A stretch of 64,000 bases of DNA from JACVRW01 sp963739095 (GTDB lineage: Bacteria; Actinomycetota; Thermoleophilia; Solirubrobacterales; Thermoleophilaceae), in the NCBI GenBank assembly GCA_963739095.1, contig CAVTZF010000026.1, forward strand, positions 1 to 64,000, read 5' to 3'. The translations under genes were made by a program, and so were the position numbers. This document shows positions 34,911-42,640 of the stretch, piece by piece (the first letter of the stretch is position 1; the number at the start of each line of letters is the position of its first letter). A model generated the notes under the pieces. The model was not told the DNA's origin. It did not search any database and worked only from the letters and a program-made list of their open reading frames with translations.

Positions 34911-35798
34911 GTGCCGGACCTCCCTGCGTCGATAGCCCTGATCGTCAACCCGAAGTCGGGCGCCGGGAGCGACCCTGACGTGATCGCGGGCCTGTTGCGC
35001 GAGTACGGGGTCGAGGTCACGTCGTTCGCGCCGGACGACGCAGACGCGGCGGCAAGGTCGGGAGCGGACCGGATAGCGGTCGCGAGCGGCGACGGTGCGA
35101 TCGGGCCCGCCGCTGCAGGAGCCGCGCTCGCAGGCGTGCCGCTCGCCGTGATCCCGGTCGGGACCGCGAACGACTTCGCCCGCGGTCAGGGCCTGCCGGC
35201 CGGACCCCACTCCGCCGCCCGCCTCGCGGCGCTGGGCACGAACGTCCGCGCGCTCGACCTGGGCTGGATCGGCCAACGGCCATTCGTGAACGCCGCCAGC
35301 GCCGGTCTGGCCTCGCTGGCGGGCGAGGCGGCGACCGACATGAAGCGGGTGCTGGGGCCGGTGGCCTACTTCGCCGGCGCCCTCTGGTCCGGTCTCAGCG
35401 GGCGCCCGATCGCCTGCGCCGTCGCGGCCGACGGAGTGCGGGTGTTCGAGGGCCGGGCATGGCAGGTGACCGTGGCGGGGACCGGCTCGTTCGGCGCCGG
35501 CTCTCAGCTCGAGGTCGCAGACGCACGCGACGGGCTCCTCGACGTGGCCGTGCTCGAGGCCGGTTCGCGGCTCCGGCTGGTGGGCTACGCGTATGGCCTG
35601 CGCACCCGCCGCCTGACTGCCCAGGCCGGCGTGCGCCACGTGCCGGCCGCGGTGGTCGAGCTCGAGCTCGAGCAGGTCACGACGCTCAACGTGGACGGCG
35701 AGCTGATCCCAGCCGGGCCGGTCGTCGAGTGTCGCGTCGAGCGCGAGGCGTTCCGGCTCGTCGTGCCGGATCAGGCCGGCGCCGACTCGCCGTCGTAG
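34911..35798 (+). CDS. Diacylglycerol kinase-like lipid kinase (YegS/DgkB family)
   Basis: 295 residues. The N-terminal VNPKSGAGSDPDVIAGLLRE and IPVGTANDFARGQGLP are hallmarks. The usual GGDGT nucleotide loop is ASGDGAIG here, keeping the catalytic Gly-Asp-Gly but changing the flanks. The C-terminal beta-sandwich (GAGSQLEVADARDGLLDV) is present. It phosphorylates a membrane lipid. GTG 34911 lies 10 bp after the ftsH stop. Its 3' end overlaps the convergent cupin gene by 28 bp. Confidence 0.87.
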   Translation: MPDLPASIALIVNPKSGAGSDPDVIAGLLREYGVEVTSFAPDDADAAARSGADRIAVASGDGAIGPAAAGAALAGVPLAVIPVGTANDFARGQGLPAGPHSAARLAALGTNVRALDLGWIGQRPFVNAASAGLASLAGEAATDMKRVLGPVAYFAGALWSGLSGRPIACAVAADGVRVFEGRAWQVTVAGTGSFGAGSQLEVADARDGLLDVAVLEAGSRLRLVGYAYGLRTRRLTAQAGVRHVPAAVVELELEQVTTLNVDGELIPAGPVVECRVEREAFRLVVPDQAGADSPS

Positions 35799-36247
35799 TA
35801 GCCGACCTCATCCTCACGCCGGAACCAGAGGCGCATGCCTCCGCCCGCGGGCAGGCGCTCGAACGCGCCCACCTTCCCCGAGTCGGGTTGCAGGACGACG
35901 TCGGGTTCCCCGTGGGTCGAGAACGCCAGGAAGCGGACGTTGGCATCCGTTCGGTTGACGATCTGATGGGCGCCCTGCTCACCGCGCAGGAACGAGACCA
36001 CCTCGCCCTGCTCGAGCTCTCGCCAGCCCGAGGGCGTGCGCAGGCTCGGCCTGCCGTCGAGCACGATCACGAGCTCCTCCTCGGTGAGATGGGCGTGGTA
36101 GGGGTAGGCGGCCTCGCCCGGCGGGACCTCCCACATGCTGACGCCGAGGCGCTCGGCACCCACCTGACGGCTGATGCGGGCGCGCTTGCATCGAAAGCCA
36201 TCGTTCCCGCGCAGCTCGTCGTATTTCGGATCCTCGATGTTGACCAT
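35771..36247 (-). CDS. Cupin-domain protein
   Basis: 158 residues. One cupin barrel with metal ligands in YPYHAHLTEEELVIVLDG, and VNRTDANVRFLAFSTHG on the second half. A C-terminal WFRREDEVGYYDGE extension is common in this subgroup. ATG 36247 (MVNIEDPKYDELRG) is preferred over upstream in-frame starts. The role is unknown; it diverges from the epimerase gene 26 bp away. Confidence 0.82.
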   Translation of the reverse strand: MVNIEDPKYDELRGNDGFRCKRARISRQVGAERLGVSMWEVPPGEAAYPYHAHLTEEELVIVLDGRPSLRTPSGWRELEQGEVVSFLRGEQGAHQIVNRTDANVRFLAFSTHGEPDVVLQPDSGKVGAFERLPAGGGMRLWFRREDEVGYYDGESAPA

Positions 36248-36272
36248 GCGCGGGGTTGTAGCCTCATCGGCC

Positions 36273-36683
36273 GTGTTCGGGCGGATAGACCACATCGGAG
36301 TGGCGGTGGAGGACCTCGACGAGGCGGTAGTGCTCTACCGCGATCGGCTTGGCCTCGAGCTGCAGCACCGCGAGACGGTCGAGTCGCAGGGCGTCGAGGC
36401 GATCCTGTTGGGCGTGGGCGAGAACCACGTCGAGTTGCTGCGCCCGCTCGGCCCGGACACCGCCGTGGGCCGCTTCCTTGCGCGGAACGGTCCCGGTCTT
36501 CACCACGTGGCCTACGCGACCGACGACATCGCGCGGGCGCTCGAGTTCGTGCGCTCAGCCGGGCTGCGGCTGATCGACGAGCAGCCGCGCGCGGGTATCC
36601 GCGGCAGCCGCGTGGCGTTCCTGCACCCGAAGTCGACCGGCGGCGTGCTGACGGAGCTGGTCGAGGCCGCGGAGGCCCACTGA
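36273..36683 (+). CDS. mce: Methylmalonyl-CoA epimerase
   Basis: 136 residues, VOC fold. Epimerises (2S)- to (2R)-methylmalonyl-CoA in propionate metabolism. IDHIGVAVEDLDEAVVLY with the metal His, ENHVELLRPL, GPGLHHVAYATDDI and HPKSTGGVLTELVE (a family signature, Glu base) agree with Mce. GTG 36273 gives the expected start. No methylmalonyl-CoA mutase gene is adjacent. The next gene starts inside its stop codon region. Confidence 0.9.
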   Translation: MFGRIDHIGVAVEDLDEAVVLYRDRLGLELQHRETVESQGVEAILLGVGENHVELLRPLGPDTAVGRFLARNGPGLHHVAYATDDIARALEFVRSAGLRLIDEQPRAGIRGSRVAFLHPKSTGGVLTELVEAAEAH

Positions 36684-36904
36684 TGGCTGAACCAGCACGA
36701 CGTATCGACATCGGCTTCAAGGGCGGCCAGGTGCTGCCCTGCCGCGTGAAGCAGGAGGCCTGGGACGGCCTGCGCAAGGCGCTCGAGGACTCGAGCTCGG
36801 AGCGCTGGCACGAGCTCGAGACGGCCGACTCGCAGGTCGCGATCGACCTCGCCCAGGTCGTCTACGTGCGGCTCGACACCGAGGACCAGAAGGTCGGCTT
36901 CTAG
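36683..36904 (+). CDS. Conserved small protein of unknown function
   Basis: 73 residues, ATG 36683 overlapping the mce stop by one base (TGATG). Sequence features are IDIGFKGGQVLPCRVKQEAW, LRKALEDSSSERWHELE and DLAQVVYVRLDTEDQKVGF: a compact alternating beta/alpha pattern without signal or membrane segment. It looks like a single small domain conserved next to mce in related actinobacteria, but I cannot name a function. Its last 18 bp recur at 38198. Confidence 0.7.
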   Translation: MAEPARRIDIGFKGGQVLPCRVKQEAWDGLRKALEDSSSERWHELETADSQVAIDLAQVVYVRLDTEDQKVGF

Positions 36905-36905
36905 C
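36888..36905 (+). repeat. 18-bp direct repeat, copy 1
   Basis: AGAAGGTCGGCTTCTAGC covers the last codons and stop of the 73-residue gene. An identical copy stands at 38198-38215, directly before the broken PAP2 gene, so the two bracket the 1.3-kb segment with the repeat-protein gene. Confidence 0.7.
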
Positions 36906-36958
36906 GTTCCGGCACCCTGACGCCCCGCTCGAGGCCAGCGACAAGTCGGGCCTGAGGG

Positions 36959-36989
36959 CGAGGGGGCCACGTCCAGCGCGGCCCCCTCG
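36959..36989. terminator. Bidirectional terminator hairpin
   Basis: A perfect 10-bp stem (CGAGGGGGCC / GGCCCCCTCG) with an 11-nt loop lies between the convergent 73-residue gene and the repeat-protein gene. It can serve both strands. Confidence 0.65.
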
Positions 36990-37012
36990 GCGTCCGCCCA
37001 AGACGACTCGGC

Positions 37013-37834
37013 CTAGGGCAGCTCCCCCGTCGCCCCGAACGGCACGAACAGCACCTGCAGCGAGGACGCGCCGACAGTCGTCGCCGGGGTCGACGTCGGC
37101 ATATTCGAAGTCGACGCTGTGGTCCCCGGCAGCCTACCTGGACGACCGTCTCGGTCGTGCAGTCCTGTTCCGTGTTATCGGCTCCGGAGCGAGATGGTTC
37201 GCGCGGACGGCAGCGACTCGGCCCCGTCGACCTCGATGGAGCAGTCCACCCAACGTCAGCCGGCGGCACTTGCTGACATCGGAGCCCGCGTTGATGACCA
37301 GGAAGCCCGGCGCTGGGCGCCGCGATCGCGGTGGAGAGCGCGGTGCCACTCTCGCCGACCAGGGCGATCGCCGTCGGCGCCCGCAGACGCGACTCGCACG
37401 AGGCTGTTGGCCGCGTGCCCGCCAACTGTGTTCGCGTCCCCGGCCGTGCTGGCCGTGTTCGCGTGCTCGGCCGTCCCGGCCGTGTTCGCGCGATCGGCCG
37501 TGCCGGCGGTGTTCGCGCGATCGGCGCGCGGGACCGTCCCCAGCGTGCTCTCGTTGATCAGCGCCCCGGTAACGGTGTCGTTGGCCAGCTTCGCGCCCGT
37601 GATCGTCCCGTTCCCGATCTTGGACCCGGTGATGGCGCCGTTCTGGATCTTCGATCCGGTCACCGCCGCCCGCGCGATGTCCGAGTTCTTCACGGCACCT
37701 CGCTTTAGGTCGCCCGAGTCGACGGTGTTGCTGCCGGGCAGGGCGACGGCCGTGCCGGAGAGCGCCGCGAGCAGTGCAACGAATGCCACCGCCATGGCAG
37801 GCGATGGACGCCCGCGCCTGAATAGGACGCGCAT
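37013..37834 (-). pseudogene. Secreted repeat protein with ITGSKI and ANTAGTAD repeats, several frameshifts
   Basis: ATG 37834 follows GGAGG with an 8-nt gap. The signal peptide (MAVAFVALLAALSGTAVALP) leads into NTVDSGDLKRGAVKNSDIAR, then TGSKIQNGAITGSKIGNGTI-type 10-11-residue repeats, then a 9-residue Ala/Asn/Thr repeat. The C-terminal domain must be read in several frames: IALVGESGTALSTAIAAPSA, GFLVINAGSDVSKC, DNTEQDCTTETVVQV, DHSVDFEYADVDPGDD, and SSLQVLFVPFGATGELP ending at TAG 37013. These match the usual C-terminal beta-sandwich of this Thermoleophilia secreted family. At least four breaks fall between 37040 and 37400. It is a surface or adhesin-like protein; function unknown. Confidence 0.7.
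37428..37535 (-). repeat. 27-bp tandem repeat inside the secreted repeat gene
   Basis: The block GTGTTCGCG recurs at 37428, 37455, 37482 and 37509, exactly 27 bp apart, with related 18-bp tails. On the minus strand it encodes ANTAGTADR-type nonapeptides (four copies, the first incomplete). Confidence 0.8.
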
Positions 37835-38235
37835 GGTGCGTACCTCCATTTCTCGTGTCGAGCCCGGGCTCCGCGCCGAGACTCCTCCTCCCGGCGCATC
37901 GTCGGGGCGGTTCTGCCGCGTGTCAAGAAACGGTCGCAGCGCGCCCAGTCCCCGCCATTCAGGCCGCGCGGCGGGGTGCGACCCGCGCATCCAGGCGGCG
38001 GAGGTACCCCCTACCAACGGCGAACGCCCCGCCGGAACGCGACGCCGTGGTGACGGCGGCATGTGCTAACGGTTTGCCAACGAACGCGCCACAACGGGGC
38101 GTCACAGGCCGGCACCAAGAACGCATGCGCGCACCCGAAATCCCTGCAAACCGCGAACTACAGCGACCGCGACGTTACGGGCCGTCACGGCGTCAAGAGA
38201 AGGTCGGCTTCTAGCCGGCCGCGTCGACGAGCCAC
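37835..38235. other. Intergenic stretch before the broken PAP2 gene
   Basis: No gene can be supported here. The first part (to about 37930) should hold the promoter and leader of the leftward repeat-protein gene. The rest has no open frame with protein-like sequence and no sign of the missing N-terminal half of the PAP2 phosphatase. The second copy of the 18-bp repeat lies at 38198-38215. Confidence 0.4.
38198..38215 (+). repeat. 18-bp direct repeat, copy 2
   Basis: Identical to 36888-36905. Homology to PAP2 phosphatase begins just after it, suggesting that a rearrangement or assembly junction falls at this repeat. Confidence 0.6.
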
Positions 38236-38517
38236 GTGCGGAACCTCGGCGCAAGCGGCTCGTACGCCGCTCTCGCCCGGCGCTCAGACCTGCCGGCGCC
38301 GGCACCGGTGATCTCGGGCCGCTCCTACCCATCCGCACACGCCTCGACATCGTTCGCGGGCTCACGCGCGCTGTCGCAGGCGCTGCCGGCGGGGCCGCTC
38401 TACGGTCTCGCCGTGGCCATGGCCGTCTCGCGTCCCTATCTCGGCGTGCACTACCCGACCGACGTCGTGGCCGGCGCGCTGCTCGGTGATGCGCTTGGGA
38501 GGCTGCTCACGCCGTGA
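38236..38517 (+). pseudogene. PAP2-family phosphatase, C-terminal part only, frameshifted
   Basis: Motif 2 (SYPSAHAS; the usual PSGH has Ala here) and motif 3 (SRPYLGVHYPTD) of the PAP2/undecaprenyl-diphosphatase family are present, with two hydrophobic segments. Motif 1 (KRLVRRSRP, the K-x6-RP signature) is encoded at 38253-38279 in another frame, and one extra base near 38286 separates it. The N-terminal membrane helices expected before motif 1 are absent: upstream is the 18-bp repeat and non-coding sequence. The stop overlaps the ychF GTG. Probably a truncated gene. Confidence 0.7.
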
Positions 38518-39596
38518 AGGTCGGGATCGTCGGACTGCCGAACGCGGGCAAGTCCTCGCTCTTCAACGCGCTCACACGCGCCGGGGCGCAGGCGGCCAAC
38601 TACCCCTTCACGACCGTCGAGCCGAACGTCGCGGTCGTCGGTGTGCCGGACGAGCGCCTCGACAAGGTGGCCGAGACCGTCGGCGCCCGCCCGGTCGTGC
38701 ACGAGACGATCGAGTTCCACGACATCGCCGGGCTCGTGCGCGGTGCGCACCAGGGCGAGGGCCTCGGCAACCAGTTCCTGGCCAACATCCGCGAGACGGA
38801 CGCGATCCTGCACGTGGTGCGCGTGCACGACGACCCGAGCGTCGTCCATCCCGACGGCCGCGTCGACCCGCTCGCGGACGTCGAGACGATCGATACCGAG
38901 CTGCTGTACGCCGATCTGGAGCAGGCCGAGCGCCGTCTCGAGCGGGTCTCCAAGCAGGCCAAGTCGCTCGACAAGGTGGCGCTTGCCGAGGAGCGCTGGC
39001 TGCGCGAGGTGGTCGAGGCGCTGCGCGCCGGCCGGACCGTGCGCACCGTGCCCGAGCCCGACGATGCCCCGGGCGCCGGGGTGCGCCTGCAGGCGCTCAC
39101 CGCGAAACCGATGCTGTACGTGGCGAACGTGGGCGAGGGCGAGCCGCTCGAGCCGCCGGCCGCGCTGGTCGAGCACGCGGCGCAGCGCGACGCGCGGGCG
39201 GCCGCAGTGAGCGCACGGCTCGACTCCGAGCTGTCGGAGCTCGAGGACGATGAGGCCGACGCCATGCGGGACGAGCTCGGCGTCGCCGAGTCGGGGCTCG
39301 AGACCGTCGTGCGCGAGGCCTTCGCCCTGCTCGACCTGATCCAGTTCTTCACCGCGGGCCAGGACAAGGAGGCGCGCGCCCGCGCGATTCCGCGCGGCAC
39401 GCGCGCGCGCCAGGCCGCCGGCGCCGTCCACACGGACATGGAGAAGGGCTTCGTCGCGGCCGAGGTCACGCCCTGGGATGCACTCGTCGAGGCGGGCGGC
39501 TACAACGCCGCGCGCGAGCGCGCGCTGCAGCGCGTCGAGGGTCGCGACTACGTGATGCAGGACGGCGACGTGGTGACCTTCCGGTTCACGCCCTGA
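38514..39596 (+). CDS. ychF: Redox-regulated ATPase YchF (OLA1 family)
   Basis: 360 residues. Obg-related P-loop protein that prefers ATP and binds ribosomes. G1 GIVGLPNAGKSS, the PFTTVEPNVAVV switch, G3 DIAGLVRGAHQGEGLGNQFL, a helical middle region, and the C-terminal TGS-like DUF933 domain with AAGAVHTDMEKGFVAAEV. The NxxE ATP-specific motif replaces NKxD. GTG 38514. Adjacent to the broken PAP2 gene with a 4-bp overlap. Confidence 0.95.
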   Translation: MKVGIVGLPNAGKSSLFNALTRAGAQAANYPFTTVEPNVAVVGVPDERLDKVAETVGARPVVHETIEFHDIAGLVRGAHQGEGLGNQFLANIRETDAILHVVRVHDDPSVVHPDGRVDPLADVETIDTELLYADLEQAERRLERVSKQAKSLDKVALAEERWLREVVEALRAGRTVRTVPEPDDAPGAGVRLQALTAKPMLYVANVGEGEPLEPPAALVEHAAQRDARAAAVSARLDSELSELEDDEADAMRDELGVAESGLETVVREAFALLDLIQFFTAGQDKEARARAIPRGTRARQAAGAVHTDMEKGFVAAEVTPWDALVEAGGYNAARERALQRVEGRDYVMQDGDVVTFRFTP

Positions 39597-39719
39597 AGCG
39601 ACTGGCGAAGGGGCGAGCGGCGGTCAGGGCCGTCATCGGCGCATCTTCGCCGACCCGACCCAGGGCGCGCTACCTTACGCCGGGCCACCACCGTCGGAGC
39701 CTGGAGGATCTCGCTCGTC

Positions 39720-40085
39720 ATGTCTCGCATCGTCCGTCGCAGCGCCCCGCTCGCCGTCCTGGCCGCGTGCGCCGCGTTCGCACCTCCCGCCGTCGCTGAC
39801 GCGCCCGCCACGGCGTCGAAGACCTGCTCGGTCGGGGACAGCCGCTCGTACGGAACGACCTACGTGCTCAGCATCAAGGCGAGCGGCACGTCGTGCCGCA
39901 GCGCCCGCAGCTTGATTCGCTCGTTCCACGCCTGCCGTCAGGGCAAGTCCGGCAAGTGCAGCCGTGTCTCGGGCTATCGCTGCAGCGAGTCGCGCTTCAA
40001 CAAGTCGAGCCAGTCCTACGACTCACGGGTGACCTGCACCAAGGGCGGCAAGACCGTCAAGCACACGTACACGCAGTTCATCTAG
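39720..40085 (+). CDS. Secreted Cys-containing protein of unknown function
   Basis: 121 residues. The N-terminal signal peptide (RRSAPLAVLAACAAFAPPAV, cleavage near ADA) leads a mature part of about 95 residues with six Cys (KTCSVG, GTSCRS, FHACRQ, GKCSRV, YRCSES, VTCTKG), a pattern that suggests three disulfides outside the cell. It is Lys/Arg/Ser-rich. Similar small exported proteins of unknown role occur in Thermoleophilia. ATG 39720. Its stop shares CTAG with the convergent cupin gene. Confidence 0.65.
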   Translation: MSRIVRRSAPLAVLAACAAFAPPAVADAPATASKTCSVGDSRSYGTTYVLSIKASGTSCRSARSLIRSFHACRQGKSGKCSRVSGYRCSESRFNKSSQSYDSRVTCTKGGKTVKHTYTQFI

Positions 40086-40438
40086 CCGGCACGGCGCCGC
40101 GGCGCCGTCAGCCAGTTGGTGACGAAGCGCGGGCTCAGGTGGATGCCGAGCTCTCGGAGCGTGCCGCGCCCGCAGTTCTCGAAGCGGTGCGGCACGCCTG
40201 CGGGGATGACGAGGATGTCGCCGGCGCAGAGGACGCCGCGCGAGCCGCCGCCGGCGAACGCGGCCTTGCCCTCGTGGACCACGTGCACCTCGTCGTAGGG
40301 GTGCGCGTGGAGGGCCGGGCCCTCGCCCGGCTTCGCCTCCGTCAGGACGAGCGACAGCTCGACGCCGCCGTGCTGCACGCCCTCGAACTCGCGAGCGAAC
40401 TCGGTCACGGGAAGCTCACCTCTCCTCACGACGATCAT
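40082..40438 (-). CDS. Small cupin-domain protein
   Basis: 118 residues from ATG 40438 (ATG 40510 in frame would add a His/Arg-rich stretch that is not cupin-like). Metal-ligand motif PALHAHPYDEVHVVHEGKAA and second motif LVIPAGVPHRFENCG make one complete barrel. The role is unknown. It is divergent from the MarR gene, which may control it through the AT-rich site at 40526-40550. Confidence 0.8.
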   Translation of the reverse strand: MIVVRRGELPVTEFAREFEGVQHGGVELSLVLTEAKPGEGPALHAHPYDEVHVVHEGKAAFAGGGSRGVLCAGDILVIPAGVPHRFENCGRGTLRELGIHLSPRFVTNWLTAPRRRAG

Positions 40439-40525
40439 CGGGGCTGGAGGACGTACGCCGGCTCGCGGACGGCAGCGGTGGTGGTGTCTCTTGGCTGTGT
40501 CATGATCCATGTCCTTCGGCCGGGT

Positions 40526-40550
40526 AAATATTTCGCACTACCGAATATTT
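40526..40550. promoter_or_regulatory. AT-rich inverted repeat in the cupin/MarR intergenic region
   Basis: AAATATT (40526-40532) and AATATTT (40544-40550) form an inverted repeat with an 11-bp gap; AATATTTCG is also directly repeated 17 bp apart. This is conspicuous in a 70% GC region and lies just before the MarR gene. It is probably the MarR operator overlapping a promoter. Confidence 0.5.
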
Positions 40551-40578
40551 CGGCGCAGCGTAGGGAATGGGAAGAGCG

Positions 40579-41030
40579 ATGTCAAGCCCCAGAGAGGTGC
40601 TCGAGCTCCTGCGGGAGATGACGGGCCAGTCGGTTGTGATGAGCGCGGCGATCGCGAAGAGCGTCGGGCTGAGCCCCACCGACCTCGAGGTGCTGGGCGC
40701 GATCCAGCAGCACGGCCCGCTCAGCGCCGGCCGCCTGGGTGAGCTGACGGGGCTGAGCCCGGCGGCCGTGACCGGCCTGATCGACCGGCTCGAGCGGAGC
40801 GGCGTCGCGCGCCGCCGCCCGGACCCGAGCGACCGACGGCGCGTCCTCGTGGAGATGGCTCCGGGTGCGCAGCAAGTCGCGAAGCAGTACGGCACGCTCG
40901 AGCAGGACGCACTCGGCGTGCTCGACGGCCGCGACGAGCGCGAGCTGGAGGCGATCGCCGCCTTCCTGCGCGACATGTACCAGCTCGGCGTAAGGCACAT
41001 GACGCGCCTCGACCGAAGCGGTCTCGATGA
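40579..41030 (+). CDS. MarR-family transcriptional regulator, 3' end uncertain
   Basis: About 150 residues. Winged helix with LSPTDLEVLGAIQQHGPLSA, GELTGLSPAAVTGLIDRLER and the wing RRRPDPSDRRRVLVEM; flanking helices form the dimer part. ATG 40579 follows GGAAGAG; ATG 40567 is also possible. The natural frame does not stop after the last helix (HMTRLDRSG) but runs on into the next gene. A one-base slip would end it at TGA 41028-41030. It probably controls the divergent cupin gene and/or the DUF1428 gene behind it. Confidence 0.7.
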
Positions 41031-41083
41031 CTTTCGAGGTCGCGGCCGGTCTGGAGTTCCAGACCACGACCACGGAGGACGAC

Positions 41084-41425
41084 ATGGGAGCCGGTTACGT
41101 CGACATCTACACTGCTGCCGGTCCGGACCGACGCGGCTGGGCGAGTACAGCGAGCGGCCGACGACCTTCGGCGCGATCGTCAAGGAGTACGGCGGCCTGC
41201 GCCTATCGCGAGTTCCGCGCGGACGACGTCGGGGAGGGCTTCTCCGCCGGGGACGGCCTGACGATGACCGCGGCCGTCGTCGAGTTCGACTCACGCGAGC
41301 ACCGCGACGAAGTGATGGAGAAGGTGATGAAGGATCCGCGCGTGGTCGCGATGACCGAGGCCGAGGAGCTCGCCGACATGAGCGCGATGCGCTACGGCGG
41401 GTTCGAGACGTTCGTGGAGCCGTAG
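41084..41425 (+). pseudogene. DUF1428 family protein, three frameshifts
   Basis: ATG 41084 has GGAGG 6 bp upstream. Reading across three surplus bases (near 41111, 41133 and 41204) gives MGAGYVDIY, LLPVRTD, LGEYSERPTTFGAIVKEYGG, then YREFRADDVGEGFSAGDGLT and DPRVVAMTEAEELADMSAMR. That is about 112 residues, the normal size for DUF1428 (dimeric alpha-beta barrel). Three insertions leave the end in the starting frame, so the middle is scrambled but the length stays divisible by three. Function unknown. Confidence 0.7.
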
Positions 41426-41607
41426 CTCGGTAGTGGGCGCCGGGACGGTCTCGTGTATGGGCTGGGGAAGGGGGAGGGATCGAAGATTGTGCGGCTGCGA
41501 GTCTCCGCCAAGGCCGAGCCGTCCTGACTTTGTGGGCCTATAGCCGCCAAAGCAGCTGTCATCCACCCTTCCCAGCCCGGCTGGCGGAGAAGGCGTCGGC
41601 GAAACCC

Positions 41608-42639
41608 CTACTCCGGGAAGTCCTGCCGGATCGCCTCGAGCACCGCGTCCGCGGCGATGCCCGCGCCGCGGCCGTTCAGGTGGATGCCGTCGGGCTCGCG
41701 CACGATCTGGCGGCGGCCGTCGATCTCCATGGCGTCGCGGTAGTCGCCGCCCGGCGTGAAGATCTCCTCCATGTCGAGCACGCGCACCTGTGAGCGGTAG
41801 GGCTGTGCGCCGACCGCGATGGCGGCGTTGACGGCGCGGGCGATCTCCTGGCGGTCGCGGTCGCGCGGCGCCGGCAGGGTCAGCCAGTAAACCCGCGCGC
41901 GGCCGCCGCGCCGGTACGTGTTCATCATGCGCCGCACGCGATAGGCGAACGCTGCGGCCCACTCGGCGCCGCAGCACTCGATATCGCCCCCGCCCGGCCG
42001 CGGCAGCTCGAAGCCCTCGTTGGCGCCGATGAAGACGACCACGGCATCGGGGTCGCCGGCGGCCTGCTCGGTCGAGAGCCTGCCCCAGTCGAGCAGCCCG
42101 GTCTTCGAGATGCCGGTGCCCACGTGCGGGTCGCGCTCGACGTCGACGTCGGGGTCGGTGTCGGCGAGCCGGCGGGCGAGCTCCACGTCGAGCGGCATCG
42201 CAAGCGAGTCGCCCGTCACGAGCAGCTTGTTCAGCTCGCCGGCCGGGGCCGGCTGCTCACCGAGCTGCTCGGGCGCGAACGAGGTCGGAGGCACAGGCGG
42301 AACGCCGCGCCCGCCGGCGGCGGGCCCGGCCGCGTCGAAGGCGCCGGCGCTGCCCGCCTCCTCGTCCTCGAGCACGGCGAGCGCGTCGTCGGTCCACTCG
42401 TCGAAGGGGATCCGGTCGGCGAGCCAGCCGGCAGGCTCCCCGATGGCGAGCACGAGCTCGCGCTCCAGCCCCGGGTCCATCTCCTCGCCGGCCGAGCGGA
42501 TCGACGAGCCCTCGAACAGCACCAGCAGCAGCGCCGCGATGAAGACGACGATGACCGCGTGGCGGGCGGTCAGGCGCCGGCCCTTCGGCGTGGGCGGTAC
42601 CGGCGGCTCGGAGCTGGTGGGGTAGTAGGGCTCGGTCAC
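41608..42639 (-). CDS. Membrane-anchored SGNH/DUF459 hydrolase-like protein (A)
   Basis: 343 residues. Short cytoplasmic N-terminus, one membrane helix (AVIVVFIAALLLVLF), a Pro-rich linker, then a DUF459-type SGNH domain: VTGDSLAMPLDVELARRL (GDS block with the Ser), GLLDWG, VVFIGANEGFEL and PDGIHLNGRG (block V Asp/His). It is expected to act outside the membrane as an O-acyl transferase or esterase, like AlgJ/AlgX. GTG 42639 follows the MBOAT stop by one base, so the two are a pair. Confidence 0.82.
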   Translation of the reverse strand: MTEPYYPTSSEPPVPPTPKGRRLTARHAVIVVFIAALLLVLFEGSSIRSAGEEMDPGLERELVLAIGEPAGWLADRIPFDEWTDDALAVLEDEEAGSAGAFDAAGPAAGGRGVPPVPPTSFAPEQLGEQPAPAGELNKLLVTGDSLAMPLDVELARRLADTDPDVDVERDPHVGTGISKTGLLDWGRLSTEQAAGDPDAVVVFIGANEGFELPRPGGGDIECCGAEWAAAFAYRVRRMMNTYRRGGRARVYWLTLPAPRDRDRQEIARAVNAAIAVGAQPYRSQVRVLDMEEIFTPGGDYRDAMEIDGRRQIVREPDGIHLNGRGAGIAADAVLEAIRQDFPE

Positions 42640-42640
42640 G

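Noticed and set aside
36901..37425. Long minus-strand open frame (174 codons) over the end of the secreted repeat gene.
   Set aside because: Only its first part (IALVGESGTALSTAIAAPSA) belongs to the repeat protein; the rest is Arg/Pro/Cys-rich shadow sequence produced by frame breaks.
37428..37535. Possible CRISPR array because of four evenly spaced repeats.
   Set aside because: The 27-bp units are contiguous with no unique spacers and encode a nonapeptide repeat in a secreted protein.
40567..41433. A single 288-codon frame running from MarR through the DUF1428 region, suggesting a two-domain regulator.
   Set aside because: The DUF1428 gene has its own GGAGG and ATG at 41084, and its segments lie in three frames. 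The apparent fusion results from indels.
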